Translations under genes and position numbers: made by a program | Assembly: GCA_028671895.1 (NCBI GenBank) | Contig: CM053813.1 | Span: 14,322,001 to 14,386,000, forward strand | Direction: 5' to 3' | DNA from: Oenanthe sinensis | Taxonomy: Eukaryota; Streptophyta; Magnoliopsida; Apiales; Apiaceae | DNA length: 64,000 nucleotides | In this document: piece after piece, positions 11,471-24,294 of the stretch | Numbering within the stretch: the stretch's first letter is position 1 | Layout: each line of letters opens with the position of its first letter | Notes under the pieces: model-generated | What the model was told of the DNA's origin: nothing | The model's input: only the letters and a program-made list of their open reading frames with translations | Databases searched by the model: none

Positions 11471-13673
11471 CTTTTATTAAAAGAATATTCACAACTTATT
11501 TATTGGAATACTGAAACCCGTTATTTTGAAATAATCTGCCTCCGGCGTCCTCCGGATTACAACAGTGTTTAAAACAACTTTCTGACTTCCAGTTTACGTT
11601 CGAAAATACGAATACCCGCTCTACTCTCAGAGCCTTTATACATACCGGCTTATATCTATACTACCTTATAGCATAAGCCAAAACATTCACGGTTACTCTA
11701 GATCATAATTTAAATCAACTCGTAGTTTAAAACAATAGTCATATCACAACAACAATAGTTTTCAACAAAACAGTAGTATATCAAGTACATCAAGTACAGG
11801 TTTTGAAAACTTGCCTGGTGTCCTTGGAGTGTTAGGGGTGCGTGGGTTTGTCGGGCGATCTATACAATAAAACAGAACGCACTATTAGTTACTAGGGTAA
11901 CCTAATTGTTGCCCTAATATGCATGCATAATTCGACTCTCTGACATAACTTAGACGACTCTCACTCGACCCGCTCTAATGTAAGGGCACATGTTAATCAT
12001 TTTAGGTCAAGCACTTGGTTCATGACTTATTCTTAATCTCCATTTTTTTTTCTTTAGCAAATTCATAACGACTTTTCAAGTAACCCCTTAAGGGTTTCAC
12101 TTGCACCACCTTATCTTCAACATTTTTATAAAATCGAAAATTCAACCTCTGCCTACGAAATTTTGCAGGGACCTTACCCACTGTCCAAACTATTTACCCT
12201 CCAAATTTCATGATTTTTGACAGTATCTAAAGGGTCCATTTCTATTTTCAAATGTAGTCATTCGCAGCAGTCTTTGTTACTTTAGACACTTGCACTAATT
12301 TTAGCTTTTCTCTTAAACCGTATGTCGGAATTACATGATTCAAACGTCAAAACAAACTATGAACCAAGATCTAAGTAACCTAGGTCAGTAGTGATGAGGT
12401 CCAGTGACTTTTCATTTCGGGGTACTGGTTCAAAACAAGTCTAAAAACAAACGGGCATTACGACGGCTATAACTGTAACGTTTTCCGGATTTACTCAAGT
12501 GAAATCCATTCACAACCAACCCAAAAATCAACACACTACTTATGACCATAATATTTAACTACTGAGATCATAACTTTTCCACCAACATCAAACATGCAAC
12601 ATCATCCAACAACACACATCATACTAGTTAAGCATCAACATAGACAAACTTATACAACTACTAACTTCTCATGCAATTTACTCAAGTTAAACACAAGGGT
12701 TGATGGTGTTCATACCTCCTTGAAGCTTTGTAACACTTAAATAAGGTCTAAGATGCTTGAGGGGTGCTTGTCTTAACCTTAGAAGCCTTGCTCTACTCAC
12801 TAGACATCAAGAACAAAATGAGTAAAACTTATATTTCACTATTCATGTTCATCTTTGAACATTTATTTAAATATGAAATACTCAATGGATGAGCTTCAAA
12901 TTTTGACCATACCTTAGTTATCACTTGAATGATTTATGGTTAAATTTTTGTGATTTATGGATGAGTGGAGCTTCACTTTGGAAAATTAATTTCCCCCTCT
13001 TTATATGAAACTGCCGAATGGTTGTAGGAAAGGGGGAAGAGTTTTTCTTGACTACTAGCTTGGCTTGGTGACTTTGTGTTACTTGTGATAATTAAAGGTC
13101 AAGTATAGCTTGCAAGAGTTGGCTAAGAAGTATGGTTGGGTAGTACTTTCTCCATGGTTTAAGGAACCATGTCCTTGCTTGGTTATCCCTTTTTGTTAGT
13201 TTGTAACTAACCTAGTCACTTGGCCAACTTTCTCATTTACTTTCCACTAACTCTAGTTGTATGGATTTTTGGTGTAATTACTTGCTAACTCAAGAATTAA
13301 CCACTTAATCCCCTAGGTAAAAGCACAATTAGTAATAAAAGTATTCTTGCTCTATTAATCTCATAATATGAATATTATCATTCACAAACTTTAATCCACC
13401 TAGGATTTTAATTTCTCTGGCTCATAATCTCTTGGTTAACCCATAATCCTCGTGTACTTCGATACTTTGCAAATTACAAAACCATTAGTAGAAGTGAAAA
13501 TTCTAAAATTCCGACGTCATTTACATTCACTTATTTGCTTCGTACTACCTTACTATATCCTCGGATTTAAAATCTTTCTTCATTCATATATTGTGGGCGA
13601 AAAATTTTACATAACCCCGGGTAATTACTATTCATCCATGTTCCAAATAGTTACAAAAATTGGGGTTATTACA

Positions 13674-14630
13674 CAAAGTATGGAAAGTTTGAATCTTCAA
13701 AGCCAGGTGGTTGTTGCACATATACTTCCTCTTCCAATTCACCATTGAGGAATGCACTTTTCACATCCATTTGATATACCTTAAAATTTGAGTGTGCTGC
13801 AAAAGCTAAGAAAATTCTAATTGCTTCCAATCTTGCAACAGGAGCAAAAGTCTCATCATAGTCAATGCCTTCTTCCTGTGAATAGCCTTTTGCAACCAAC
13901 CTTGCTTTGTTTCTTATTACTATTCCATGTTCATCCATTTTATTCCTGTAGACCCATTTAGTGCCGATTACTGATCTATCCTTTAGTGGTGGCACTAGTT
14001 CCCAAACATTGTTTCTCACAAATTGATTTAACTCCTCTTGCATGGCAATTATCCAGTCTGGATCCAACATGGCTTCTTCAATCCTTTTTGGCTCATTCTG
14101 AGCAGAAAACAAGCAAATAAGCATTCATTCATAGTTTCTCTTCTTGTCCTCATACCTTCATCAGGATTTCCAATGATTTGATCAGCTGTGTGAGCTCTAT
14201 TCCATTTAGTTTGATGAGCTCCATCTCTATCATTTGAACATGTTTCCTCCTAATTGAAGGGATTGCCATTTGTTGCAGATCCTTGAGAATCTCCCCCTGA
14301 GTAAGTGCCAGGGTTGTGTGGAGAATTCTCAAGTTGAATATGACTGAAATCTTCATTCTCTCTTTCCACATTAGTTCCATGTGAGATCTCTACATGTGAC
14401 TCTTCATGAGTATTGATAACATTTTTAGTTGCAAATGTTTCAGGCTCTATTTCATTTTCAAATCTCAGTGTGTCACAGTTCTCACCTTCCAAATTCATAG
14501 CAGGGAATTTGAAATCATCAAATGTCACATTTGTGCTTTCCATAATCTTTTGTTGATCAATCACATATACTCTATAGACAGTTTTGTCCAAAGAGTATCC
14601 CACAAAAATTCCTTCATATGCCTTGGCCTC
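13674..14630 (-). pseudogene. Element A pol, second segment: integrase C-terminus and RT N-terminus
   Basis: After S2 the frame resumes inside the integrase C-terminal region (GIFVGYSLDK-VYRVY). It passes through a variable acidic linker and enters RT at DPDWIIAMQEELNQF, KARLVAKGYSQEEG and the first catalytic Asp in MDVKSAFLNGE. A TAG stop lies at 14250-14252 and a one-base frameshift near 14105-14120, just before NEPKRIEEAM. The segment ends at the target duplication of S1, where the RT sequence breaks in the middle of a codon. Confidence 0.88.
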
Positions 14631-15330
14631 TATAACGATCGAGGTAATTAAATCTATTTGAATAATATGAGGTATATGATTTATGTGATTTAATGTGTTA
14701 AGATATGATAGGTGGTCATTTTATATGTCGGGTTGACTGCCCGTTTGACTGTATTATGCTTAGTGTTTTAATTAAGTGAGTAATTGATTTTTATGCTTAA
14801 TTAAGTAACTGCTTGATTTTTATAAAATTATTGGTGTGTCCAATAATTATGAAATTTTATATGTAGCTTCTATGTGATTTTAGAGACTTTCTAAAAATGG
14901 TTTTGTATTTAATTCTAGTCCCAGTGATTTTATATAAATCTTTTGTTCATGTTTTATTCTAGAGATATTACTCTTCTAAATTCCATATTTAATTATTGGA
15001 ATGTCCAAAAATCATGAAATCTTTTCCAAAATGATCCTTATATATTCTGAGTCTTTTGAAAAATAGAAGTTTATTTTATTTGAGCCCCAAAATATTTTTA
15101 AGGATTTTCTACTCTTATTTCTATTTAAAGTGCCTAAACTTCCCCGATTTTTAGTTAATTATTGATTCATCAGAAAAATATTTCAAAACTATGGGTGAGC
15201 TTCTAAATTCATGTTATTTATTTTAAAAATATGAAACTTATTTTTATCATCCCTTTTCCCCAAAATTCGAATTATTAATTGATTAATTCCAGAAAAAACA
15301 GCAAGGTGAAATTACCAGTTTGCCCCTAGC

Positions 15331-15340
15331 TTTTATATAT
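15331..15340 (+). promoter_or_regulatory. TATA box of solo LTR S2
   Basis: TTTTATATAT is followed by a CT-rich transcription-start-like stretch, ending the AT-rich U3-like part of the LTR. Confidence 0.5.
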
Positions 15341-17559
15341 CAGCCACCACCCACTATCATTGTCTTTGCTCTGTATTGTTGTCTTAAGGTCGAGTTCCTC
15401 TCTTTTCTCTCCTGCGATTTCCTTGTTCCATTGATTTGTTAATTGATTTCCTAGTACTTGCTTCGATTTTGACTATTAATCAAGCTGTAAATGATTAAAC
15501 AACTCATTCTTGTTGCTTGCATGTATGAATGTATATCGCCGTGTGTATATATGTGTGCTGCGTATGTGTGCTTTGGGGGGGTGGAGTTACATGCAAGGAT
15601 TAATGATAGCTTGTACATGTTCCTAGGCTTGAAACCGGGTTATGGGTAAAGATTTAGGCGGAGTTCGTGAAGGAATCTCGAAAATCGAGAACCTCCGGAT
15701 TTTGCCCCACCGGCGGTGAGCCTCCGGCGAGCCGGTGGAGGGCTGTGATGGCAAACCTGAGCCTACCACATCGAAATTACTATGCTAATGTGATGTTCTT
15801 GCTGCTAGCTAGCTTAGATTGGATTGCATGTGGCATTTAAGTTCGATTTTTGATTTTTCCGGCCACAATTGTTTGAATTAGTCTTGTTTTTGATTTTTGC
15901 AGTTGCTACTAGTTATGATTTATAACATATGTGGTGTGCATGTCCATTTTTGCTATTAATTCGAGATGCATGTCAAACTGCAGATTTGTTTTTGCATTTT
16001 CCGATTGTGTTACTCAATTTCCGAACAAATATATATATATGTCTAATTGCCTAAGTGAAAATGTGAATTTAATTATATAATTGTTTAAGTGCTCAAAGGC
16101 TTTGAATTGCAGGATCATATTTCGAATTTATATATATATAATAATATATTCGAATTCTTGTTGTATTGAGCTAGCAATAGTAGTATTAATGTTTACAGAT
16201 ATTGCTTGATTAACATTGATACTTGGTTGTGTCGGTTGTATTCCGACGGATAGCTCCAATTACAGGAGAGGTGCTGCCCAAATTTTCCAAAACTAAACTG
16301 ACGTTTATAAAATATTAATGGCACACCACCTCTGTATAGGAAAGACTATCAGTCAGGAATACTGTGGATCAATATATGTGTCTATATGCTACTTGTTTGC
16401 TAGTATAGAAGTGATTGAATAGTAGAATATGTCTACTATGCATTATATATGTGTGTTAAAGGGTTACAGTTAACGAAAGGGTAGAATAGTTAGACGTTAT
16501 TGAGAACGTCGAGAGTATAAGAGATACTGAAATAGTATTATTTATGTGTAGCTACGAAGGACGTTGAGGTGAAAGACAGAGGGAAAGCTAAAGTAGAGAG
16601 TTAGTGTCTGGTGTAGGCGATCTACCTGTTCAACAGCTGTAGCATTCTATTTGAGGCAAGTAACTACTGCGTAATCTCTTTCAACTTAAACACTGTTTTA
16701 TGAACTGCATAATGAACTGTTTTATAAATTGCTTTATAACCCTGCAACTGTGTTACCTTATTTCAACTGTTTTAAGCTATAGCCTACCTTACTTTAACTG
16801 CTTTATTTAAACTGTAACCTTATACCAGTTTTGGTTATACTTTAGACTTTTCAATCCCTGAACTGCTATTGTCAACTTTTAAACTAATTTTAAAGGTCTT
16901 AAATCAGTAACCTTGAACTATGACTTATGTCCACACCATTTTTCCCTAATTATGTTTACTTGAACTTTAATTCTGAACTTACCCTGTTGCTATGGCCTAA
17001 CTACTGTTACAATTAAATGCCTTACAACTATTTCCAAAAACAACTGTTATACCTATGGATTGACCCTGCACCTTGACTTCACAACTTTAACTTGTTTTTG
17101 ATCCCCAGTTCATGATATCAGATTACCTTACTACAACAGAAGCTTGTTTTGAGACTTACCCTGAAATAAACTTTACTTCTGTCTAATGATCTTTAAAAAT
17201 GGATTTAAATATGGAATCCGACTTTCAAGAAGTCTTTTTCATCAAATGATTTGGTAATTTTAAAAAGAAAGGTTTTGGTGATTATAGGAATTCCGATCAA
17301 ATTGGTTTCTGCGGATTCCTATAGGTTGGAGGCGTAAGAGGCCGAGTGACGCCGGTCCAGCACTTTTTATGTGAAGACTATAATGAGATAGTCAATGGCT
17401 ATAATGAGATAGCCCAAGGCCAATGGCAATAAGTGCCTTTATGAGTACTCTTTATGTCCAGAGGGACTTTAGTCCGTTATGGGGACTTTACGTGGCTGAT
17501 CACCCGTATTGTCTGGCGTTGTGAGAAAACTTCAACCAAAGTGAATTGTTTCTAAACAG

Positions 17560-17700
17560 TAAAGGTCCTAATGAGAGGACAGTTTTATAAGTGATTTGAA
17601 AAGCAAGGTCCTAATGAGAGGACAGTTTTATAAAAATGTTTTGAAAGAATCAGTCCTAATGAAAGGACAGTTTTATACAAATGGACTTTGAAATGATTAG
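17560..17700. repeat. Tandem repeat inside S2
   Basis: Three copies of a unit of about 40-50 bases share GTCCTAATGAGAGGACAG followed by TTTTATA. The unit contains GTCCT...AGGAC, so each copy could form a small hairpin. Confidence 0.7.
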
Positions 17701-18486
17701 TAATGAATAATGAAATGCCTTGTTATAACCTGTCATATACAGCTTCAATTATCAGACATATCTTGGGTTGACCTTGTTTTAATTGTTATACATTATTTCC
17801 TGTGATCCATCTAACCCTGCAGATTACTCTTATACTTGCACTTGATTATTACTTTTCAGTTCTTATTACCTTGCACCAGTGATTGAAATTGTTTAACCCT
17901 GCCAGTGGTTTTATAAAAGAAAGTTTTACGAGTAATGAATTCCCTGACTAGAATTTTAATTACAACTTTGGGACAATGAGGTCCAGCAGTGATTTTAAAG
18001 CATGGTTTTGAGAAAGGACTTTTTAAATTATATGTATAAGCCTGTAGAACTGTTTTTAACCTATATGGTTACTTGCTGAGCTTTTGTAGCTCATTCTTTT
18101 ATTTTCTAACATCTACAGCTCTTGAGAATCATGGTCCGCCTTAAGCAGACTGCCAGGAAAAATATGTCATTCATGAACTATGTGAGGCTGGCTGAGATTG
18201 AACAGGTAGGATCGAGGCAGAGTTGGAAGGAAAAGACTTTGTTTAGTCTTGTGATTTTGTTAGTAGATTTTGAGATATTTCAGGAAATGTAATATTATTT
18301 TGGTTACTGTAAAGGTAAATATAAATGAATGTAGTTGTGTGCTTGTTTCATACCATTACCTTGAAAGATCCAGGTTAGTAGCCGGGGTCATAATTATGCG
18401 TATTTTCTATTATTGTTATTTAGGGTGCATGCATATAGAGTGTTAGTGACTCCCCGATCTAGACCCCGGGTCGGGAGGGCGTCACA

Positions 18487-19696
18487 GCCTCAAACTTCCC
18501 AAGGTTGTTGACATCATCTTTGAGAATAAAGCACTTGGTTCCAAACACATGCAGGTACTTTACAGATGGTCTTCTATTTGTCATTATGTGATAAGGAGTC
18601 TTTCTAACTAGTTTTGTGATGAGTGTTCTGTTTTGAGTATAACATGCAGTTCTAACAGCTTCAGCCCAAAAACTAGTTAGTAGATTTGCTTCTGCTAATA
18701 TGGTTCTTGCAGCTTCAATGAGAGTCCTGTTCTTTCGCTCAACCACTCCATTTTGTTGTGGAGTTCTTGGGGCTAAGAATTGGCGAGTGATCCCCTTTTC
18801 TTTGCAGAATTCATTGAGTATAGTATTTTTGAATTATGTACCATTATCACTCCTTATGGTAACTACTGGTGTAGGGCCTTTATCGAATCTTCTCAAATTT
18901 TTAATGATGACCTCATGAGCTTCATCTTTTGAGTGCAAGAATTCCACCCAAGTGTACTTTGAAAAGTCATCAACCATGACTGGAGCAAATCTTTTCTTGG
19001 ACATGGACATCACATTTACTGGTCCAAACAGATCCATATGAATCAATTGTAGTGGTTTGGTGATTGAAGTGAATTCCTTACTCTTGTTACTTGATCTCTT
19101 CATTTTCCTTTTCTGGCATGCCTCACACAATCCTTCTATGCAGAATTCAAGTGTGGGCAGGTCCTTCACTAATTCTCTTTTGACTAAAGAATTAATGTTT
19201 TTGATATTTAAGTGAGATAACCTCTTATACCAAAGCATACTTTCATTTTCTGATGCCTTTGTGTAGAAACATCAAATTTTCTCCTTGTTTGCAGAATTCA
19301 AATCTGCTACAAACAGGCTTCCTTTTCTTACTCCTTGCAGAACAATTTCCTTGGTCTTTCTGTGTGATATGAGACACAATTCCTTGTCAAACTCCACCTT
19401 CAAATCTTTGTTGCAGAATTGAGTGATGCTGAGAAGATTATGCTTCAAACCACTAACCAGGGCTACATCTTCAATGACAACATTTCCATGAATCAACTTG
19501 CCATATCCCATGGTGAAGCCAATGTTGTTGTCTCCAAAGGTTACCATTGGGCCAGCCTCTTCTTTGAATTGTGACAGCAGGGCTTTGTCACCAGTCATAT
19601 GCCTTGAACAACCACTGTCTAGAATCCACATGACCTTCTTCTTACTGTGCCCTGCAAATACACACAAATCAAGTTTTCTTTGGTACCCAAACAAGG
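18487..19696 (-). pseudogene. Element A pol, first segment: protease and integrase
   Basis: The protease carries the Copia active site LDSGCSRHMTG (about 19580-19620). The pre-integrase zinc-binding region (CEACQKRK, about 19100-19140) and integrase core follow. The DDE residues are present: D in MDLFGPV (about 19030), D in SDNGT (about 18840) and E in VVERKNRT (about 18740). Stops interrupt at 19272 (TGA) and 18834-18836 (TAA just after SDNGT). The frame is +1 relative to gag and overlaps its last codons. S2 interrupts it at NLGKFEA. Confidence 0.9.
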
Positions 19697-22158
19697 TCGG
19701 ATCCTTTATGCTTAGTTACATGAATGTCATTCCTGATTCTAGCATTTGTAGTTGCCTGCACATGCTTGTTCTTATCTTTACTATTCTGATTTTTAGCTTG
19801 ATTAGTACTCTCAGAACTAAAAGCATGCTTAGGTGACATGGAATGTTTTCTATGCTTTACAGGACTTGTAGATTTAGGCCTAGTGTTTGTGTTCAGATTC
19901 TGACTCATGCATCCCTCAACAAACTGTTTTCTAAGCCTAAAGCAGGTATTCATGATATTCATGTTACATGGCATACAATCAAATTGGTCACAAAATTTAT
20001 GATCATCATGCATCAAAGATTTTACATATCCACAGGCAAATTCATCATTTTTAACAACAGGTTTCTTGCATATATGAGTAAGATGATTTGTTGAACCACA
20101 ATTTTTACAAATCTTCATTGGTGCATTATGAACAGGTGTATAATTATTGTGTTTGTTGATGCCTATTTTTCCATTTCTGTTTGCCTTTTTCTTTTTAGCA
20201 TGCATGGTGTCATTTTTCTGAGAATTTTGTTTTGTTTCAGTTTGAACAGGAATGGACTTGGTTTTGATTGTGGGTTCTTCTTTTTCAACAGAAGGCACAC
20301 TTCTTTCAGTTGCTTCCTTATCATCATCATCCAACTGTTGTTTGATGACCATACTAGCTTCATCAAAATCCATAGTTACTTTCTTAAAAATTGGTTCCTT
20401 GACATTTTTCAAAATGTGAGGATTTCCAAGGATTTCAACTTTCTTGCCTTTTGATGAAACAGATTTCTTCTTCTTGAGATTCTCATAATCAAAGCCAACT
20501 CCAATCCTAGAATTTTCTTTATGCTTCTCATGGATTTCTTGAACAATAGTAGCTGAGTTTTGATAAAATTTGATTTTTAACTCATTTTCAGAAATTTGTT
20601 CTTTAAGAAATTTTTCAATTTGTTCAGAACAAACAACCTTGTTTTTTAAATACTCATTTTCCTGTTTCAAGTTTTCCAGAGTTATCACAGATAATTCCAG
20701 AGTTTCATTCCTAGCAGACAGTTCATCATTGGCGATCACTAACCTAGCAATCTCCTCATAAGTAGCAGTCATACTAGTGTGAATATTAAACATTTCAATG
20801 CTTAAATCTTCCACAGTTTTATTATTTTGTGAATTTGACATGTCAAGAGAGATTAGTGTGGGTACCTGAGAGTTTGAGGATGAAGATCCATTGTCTGAGT
20901 TGGCCATGAGTGCGAGATTCCCATATTCTTCTTCCTCATCTTCATCTGTATCATCCCAACATTTTCCTTCAAATATATAAGCTTTTCCTGTCTGCTTTTT
21001 GAGCAGAGCTTCATACTTGGCTTCCAACTCCAAGTAGTCCCTGTCATTCTTGATTGACTTAGGCTTTCTGCATTCTGTTGCAAAATGTCCAAGATCATTA
21101 CAGTTATAGCATCTTATCTTGGATCTATCAACTATTCCAGTTTTGTATCCTCCATTGTTGGAGCTTCTTGCTGGATTCTTTCCTTTGCTTGAAGACTTGA
21201 AGGTTGGTCTTTGTTTAAAATTTTTGTTTCTTTTGAATCTAAAATTTCTAAACTTCTTTGCCATGAAGGCCATTGCTTTGTTATCCATGCCTTCAAGTTC
21301 TTCAATGGTGTAGAAGTCATCTTCTTCTGACTCACTCTTGACAAAGTCTTTGTCTTCCTGTTCTTGATCTTCAAACACCTCAGATTTCAACTTCCTGCTT
21401 GTACCAGTCTTTTCAATTGTTGATGATTCCTTAGCAACCAGGGCATTTGAGACATTTGCCATTTTTCCTCTATTTGCTAGTATGGCTTTCTTCTTATAGA
21501 ACTCAAGTTCATATGTCTTTAGGATTCCATACAGTGTCTCAAGTGGAAGCCTTGTTAAATCTCTTCCTTATCTTATTGCAGAAATTTTATGCTCCAGGTG
21601 CTCTAGGAGAGTTAACAAGAACTTCATGTTTTTCTCCTTTGTTTCATAATGTTTCCCATGAAGTTGAAGATCATTGATCAGTTTATTGAACCTCTCAAAT
21701 ACTTCAGTTATGCCCTCATTAGGTTTTGACATGAATGCTTCATACTGAGAAACAAGGAGCTGCCTCTGATTTTCCCTTACTTCCTCAGTTCCCTCACACA
21801 TAACTTCTATTGTCTCTCATATGTGTTTGGCAGATGTGCAATTGACAATATTGTTGTACATCACAAGATCCAGTGACTCAATTAATATTAGCATTAAGCT
21901 GTTGTCAAGAGACACCTTTTCCTTCTCTGAATCTGTGTACTGAGATGGATCTTTGGGTATCCATGCTGCAGGAATAACTTCAGACCCACTAGTAGTTTCA
22001 GGAACTAGAGTTACTGGCATGAAAGGACCATTCTTTAATATTTCTGGATACATGGGGTTTGCAGCCTTTATGAACATCAGCATCTTCCTCTTCCATAGGT
22101 TGTAATTCTCTCTGTCAAATGTAGGAATCTTTATGCTGCTTAGCTTCTGAGAACTCAT
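19669..22158 (-). pseudogene. Element A gag
   Basis: This Sirevirus-size gag has about 829 codons in one frame starting at ATG 22158, broken only by TGA at about 21818 and TAA at about 21568. Both look like point mutations. The N-terminal gag domain begins IKIPTFDRENYNLWKRKM. The first CX2CX4HX4C zinc knuckle (CYNCNDLGHFATEC) is near residue 349 and a second (CKNCGSTNHLTHIC) near residue 680. Between them lie an acidic stretch and a Leu/Glu-rich coiled coil (about 20780-20600). It ends VWVPKKT, the usual gag C-terminus of this group. Role: virus-like particle protein and RNA packaging. Confidence 0.9.
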
Positions 22159-22192
22159 CTTGATCTTTAGTCTGTATGTATGTGTACAGCCT

Positions 22193-22204
22193 GCTCTGAT
22201 ACCA
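22193..22204 (-). promoter_or_regulatory. PBS of element A
   Basis: The minus strand reads TGGTATCAGAGC, a perfect complement of the 3' end of plant initiator tRNA-Met, two bases inside the 5' LTR. Confidence 0.92.
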
Positions 22205-22206
22205 CT

Positions 22207-23488
22207 TGTTAGGAATTATGAGTTCAGAAGTTTACAGGGGGGGGTGAATGTATACTTCAACCTTTTCTTTTTCTTTTTCCACTCTTTGATGAACTTGAGG
22301 AAGGTAGATGAACTATGATTCTATGAATGGATTTTAAACAGGTTGAGTGTTTATCAAAACATAGAACATGAAAATAAACACAGGATGTAACTTTCAATCT
22401 AATTTGTATTAGAAAGAATCTTTGCTACAATCTGAAATTCAAATTGAATTTCAGCTTCTTGTTCTAGGAAGATTACAATTGTAAAATTACTCAAGTCACT
22501 ATCAAATGTGGCTGGACATAAAGTATATAGACAACATGTCCTGTGCAGATGCTCACATAAGATAGTTTAGCTATAACTAGAAATAGACAAAACATGCTTT
22601 ATATTTGACTGATATCTATTTCTAGCTAACACACTACTGTGACAGTCTGTTACATCCAGCCTTATCTCTTCTGTCTTTTGTCTTGACTGACTTCCCAGCT
22701 TTATTGTAGACTTGTCTCTATCTTTGTAGGCTTGACTTATCCTGTAAAAATAGAGCTTCAGAATTATCTGACTTGTTCTGCAATTTTCCTTGAAAATAGC
22801 TCCTTGGTGCAGTCGAGTACTCTGTTTGAATTAATTCGAGAAATCACAGAGATTGACTTCTCGATTGAGTACTGGTTGTGACAACTCGATTGTTCTTTAA
22901 ATGATTGACTTCTCGAATGACTAGACTTCTCGATCGCATACTCTATTTGATGACTTCTCGATCAGGCTAGACTTCTCGAATGTACACTTGAAATTGTGAC
23001 TTCTCGAATGCCTCAGCTTTACCACTTCTCGAATGCTCCTTTTGCTAACTTCTCGAATTGATTTACTTTTCCCACTTCTAGAATGATTCATAATTAACAC
23101 TACTCGAATAGCTTCAATACTTGACTTGTCGAATGTCTGATTTCTCGATCGAGTACTGAGCAGTTGAGTGTGTTTTGAGACTTCTCGAAATGTTTCTACA
23201 GTTCTTACTTCTCGAATAGTAGACTTCTCGACTGAGTAATTGCCTTGATAGAGTTCTCAGATGTCTTCCTTTATTTCTCCATAGCCTTCTTTGTCTTGTT
23301 GCATGATTCAGCTTGAATCTTCTAACATACTTTATTTTGACTCTATTTACAATTGAAAAACAGATTGAGTAGACTTCTATCTGCAATTTTATACAAGAAT
23401 ATCTAAGTCACTACACTATTAAAGAAATAGAGACTATGTTATAGCAAGACAGATAATTAAATAGGTTAGGCTTGATTTAAGTCCAACA
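22207..23488 (-). repeat. 5' LTR of element A
   Basis: It is a direct repeat of 1577-2857 with about 45 differences, mostly C/T and G/A. It has the same cluster of ACTTCTCGA words (22850-23230) and the same terminal G run plus TGAATG. Its right flank resumes the C2 LTR. Confidence 0.92.
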
Positions 23489-24294
23489 ATAGGCTTCAGT
23501 ATGATTTTTGTTTTGCCTTATATGACTTTCTTCAAAAGCAAATTCGTTATGACTTTTCAATAAAGTCTAAAAAAAACTAATTAAAAGTCATACAAAGTCA
23601 TTTCTTTACTAGTAAATTAATTCTACTTAATTTAATTAAATAATTTATAAACTAAATTAATTCAATCTTGAATTAATTTAATTTAATAAATTAAATAATT
23701 AATTTACTTTTAATATTAGAATTATAATACTTTCTTTTATAGTAAATTAATTCTATTTAATTTAATTAAATAATTTATAAATTAAATTAATTTTAACTTG
23801 AATTAATTTAATTAAATAAATTAAATAATTAATTTACTTTTGATAGTAGAATGAAAATACTTTCTTAAATGTACAAACATTTGTTATTAGCACCAAAATC
23901 CTTCCGTCTTTGCTCTGTCTTCTATCATACTGTAATAATTCTAAATTAATTAATCCTTTCATTAATTTAAGAAATAAATTAATTCTAAGTGAATTAATTT
24001 ACTTATTAAATTAACTAATTAATTTAATTATTTAATAGATAATTAAATTAAAGTCATGACTGTAAGATCATTGTTGATGTAGATCAAAATCTTCTGTTCT
24101 TCAACAATAACATTTGTAACTCCTTGAACTTTCTGATGATGAATCTTCACTGACTGTGCACTAGTCTGGTTCACGGATGACTAACTACAATGTTGATTCT
24201 CATTTCTGCTGTAGTGGCCTTTTGTTCTTCTTCTGCTTCACTGTCTTTCTTAATTTATTTTCTTCTTCTTCTGGAATCTTCGTGTAGTAGCCAC
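23489..24294 (-). repeat. LTR C2, fragment 2
   Basis: It continues fragment 1 with more GTATGACTTTT words (23495-23560). An AT-rich tandem duplication follows, then the conserved Sirevirus LTR block at 24151-24186. No gene is present. It ends where B1 inserted. Confidence 0.6.
23611..23870. repeat. 130-bp AT-rich tandem duplication in LTR C2
   Basis: Two copies begin AGTAAATTAATTCTA at 23611 and 23741, made almost only of AATTAATTTAATTAAATAA strings. Nothing else is seen here. Confidence 0.75.

Larger units (their letters stand above)
9567..13673 (-). mobile_element. S1: ~4.1-kb solo LTR, probably Ty3/gypsy, inserted in RT of A
   Basis: It is bounded by a perfect target duplication CAAAG (9562-9566 and 13674-13678). 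On the plus strand it begins TGTGACGCCC and ends TTATTACA, so read on the minus strand it starts TGTAATAACCCC and ends GGGCGTCACA. It has no coding capacity and no internal second terminal repeat, so it is best explained as one LTR left by recombination. A TATA-like site on the minus strand lies near 13000-13010. It shares the block GCGTAAGAGGCCGAGTGACG (10508-10540, minus) with S2. The long LTR and these termini suggest a Tekay/Del-type chromovirus; this is inference, since no internal region is present. Confidence 0.8.
14631..18486 (+). mobile_element. S2: ~3.9-kb solo LTR, same superfamily as S1, opposite orientation
   Basis: It is bounded by a perfect target duplication GCCTC (14626-14630 and 18487-18491). 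It starts TATAACGATC, probably a decayed TGTAACGACC, and ends GGGTCGGGAGGGCGTCACA. The TATA box TTTTATATAT is at 15331-15340, about 700 bases in, the same offset as in S1. It shares the 32-base block at 17332-17363 with S1. No ORFs and no second terminal repeat are present, hence a solo LTR. S1 and S2 face each other as diverged inverted repeats about 1 kb apart. Confidence 0.78.
1577..23488 (-). mobile_element. Element A: near-complete Sirevirus-type Copia retrotransposon
   Basis: It has two LTRs of about 1.28 kb, a PBS, gag, pol, a long env-like ORF and a polypurine tract, all reading on the minus strand. The outer flanks gtagg (1572-1576) and atagg (23489-23493) look like a 5-bp target duplication with one change. 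Two solo LTRs (S1, S2) split its pol. Without them the element is about 13.9 kb. The LTRs differ at roughly 45 of 1281 positions by eye count, mostly transitions, so the insertion is fairly young. Nonsense codons and frameshifts in all genes make it non-autonomous now. The Sirevirus assignment rests on the large zinc-knuckle gag, the Met-tRNA PBS and the env-like ORF between pol and the 3' LTR. Confidence 0.9.

Noticed and set aside
22193..22204. tRNA gene hits at the primer binding sites
   Set aside because: Only 12-17 bases match tRNA 3' ends and no cloverleaf can be formed. They are PBSs next to LTRs.
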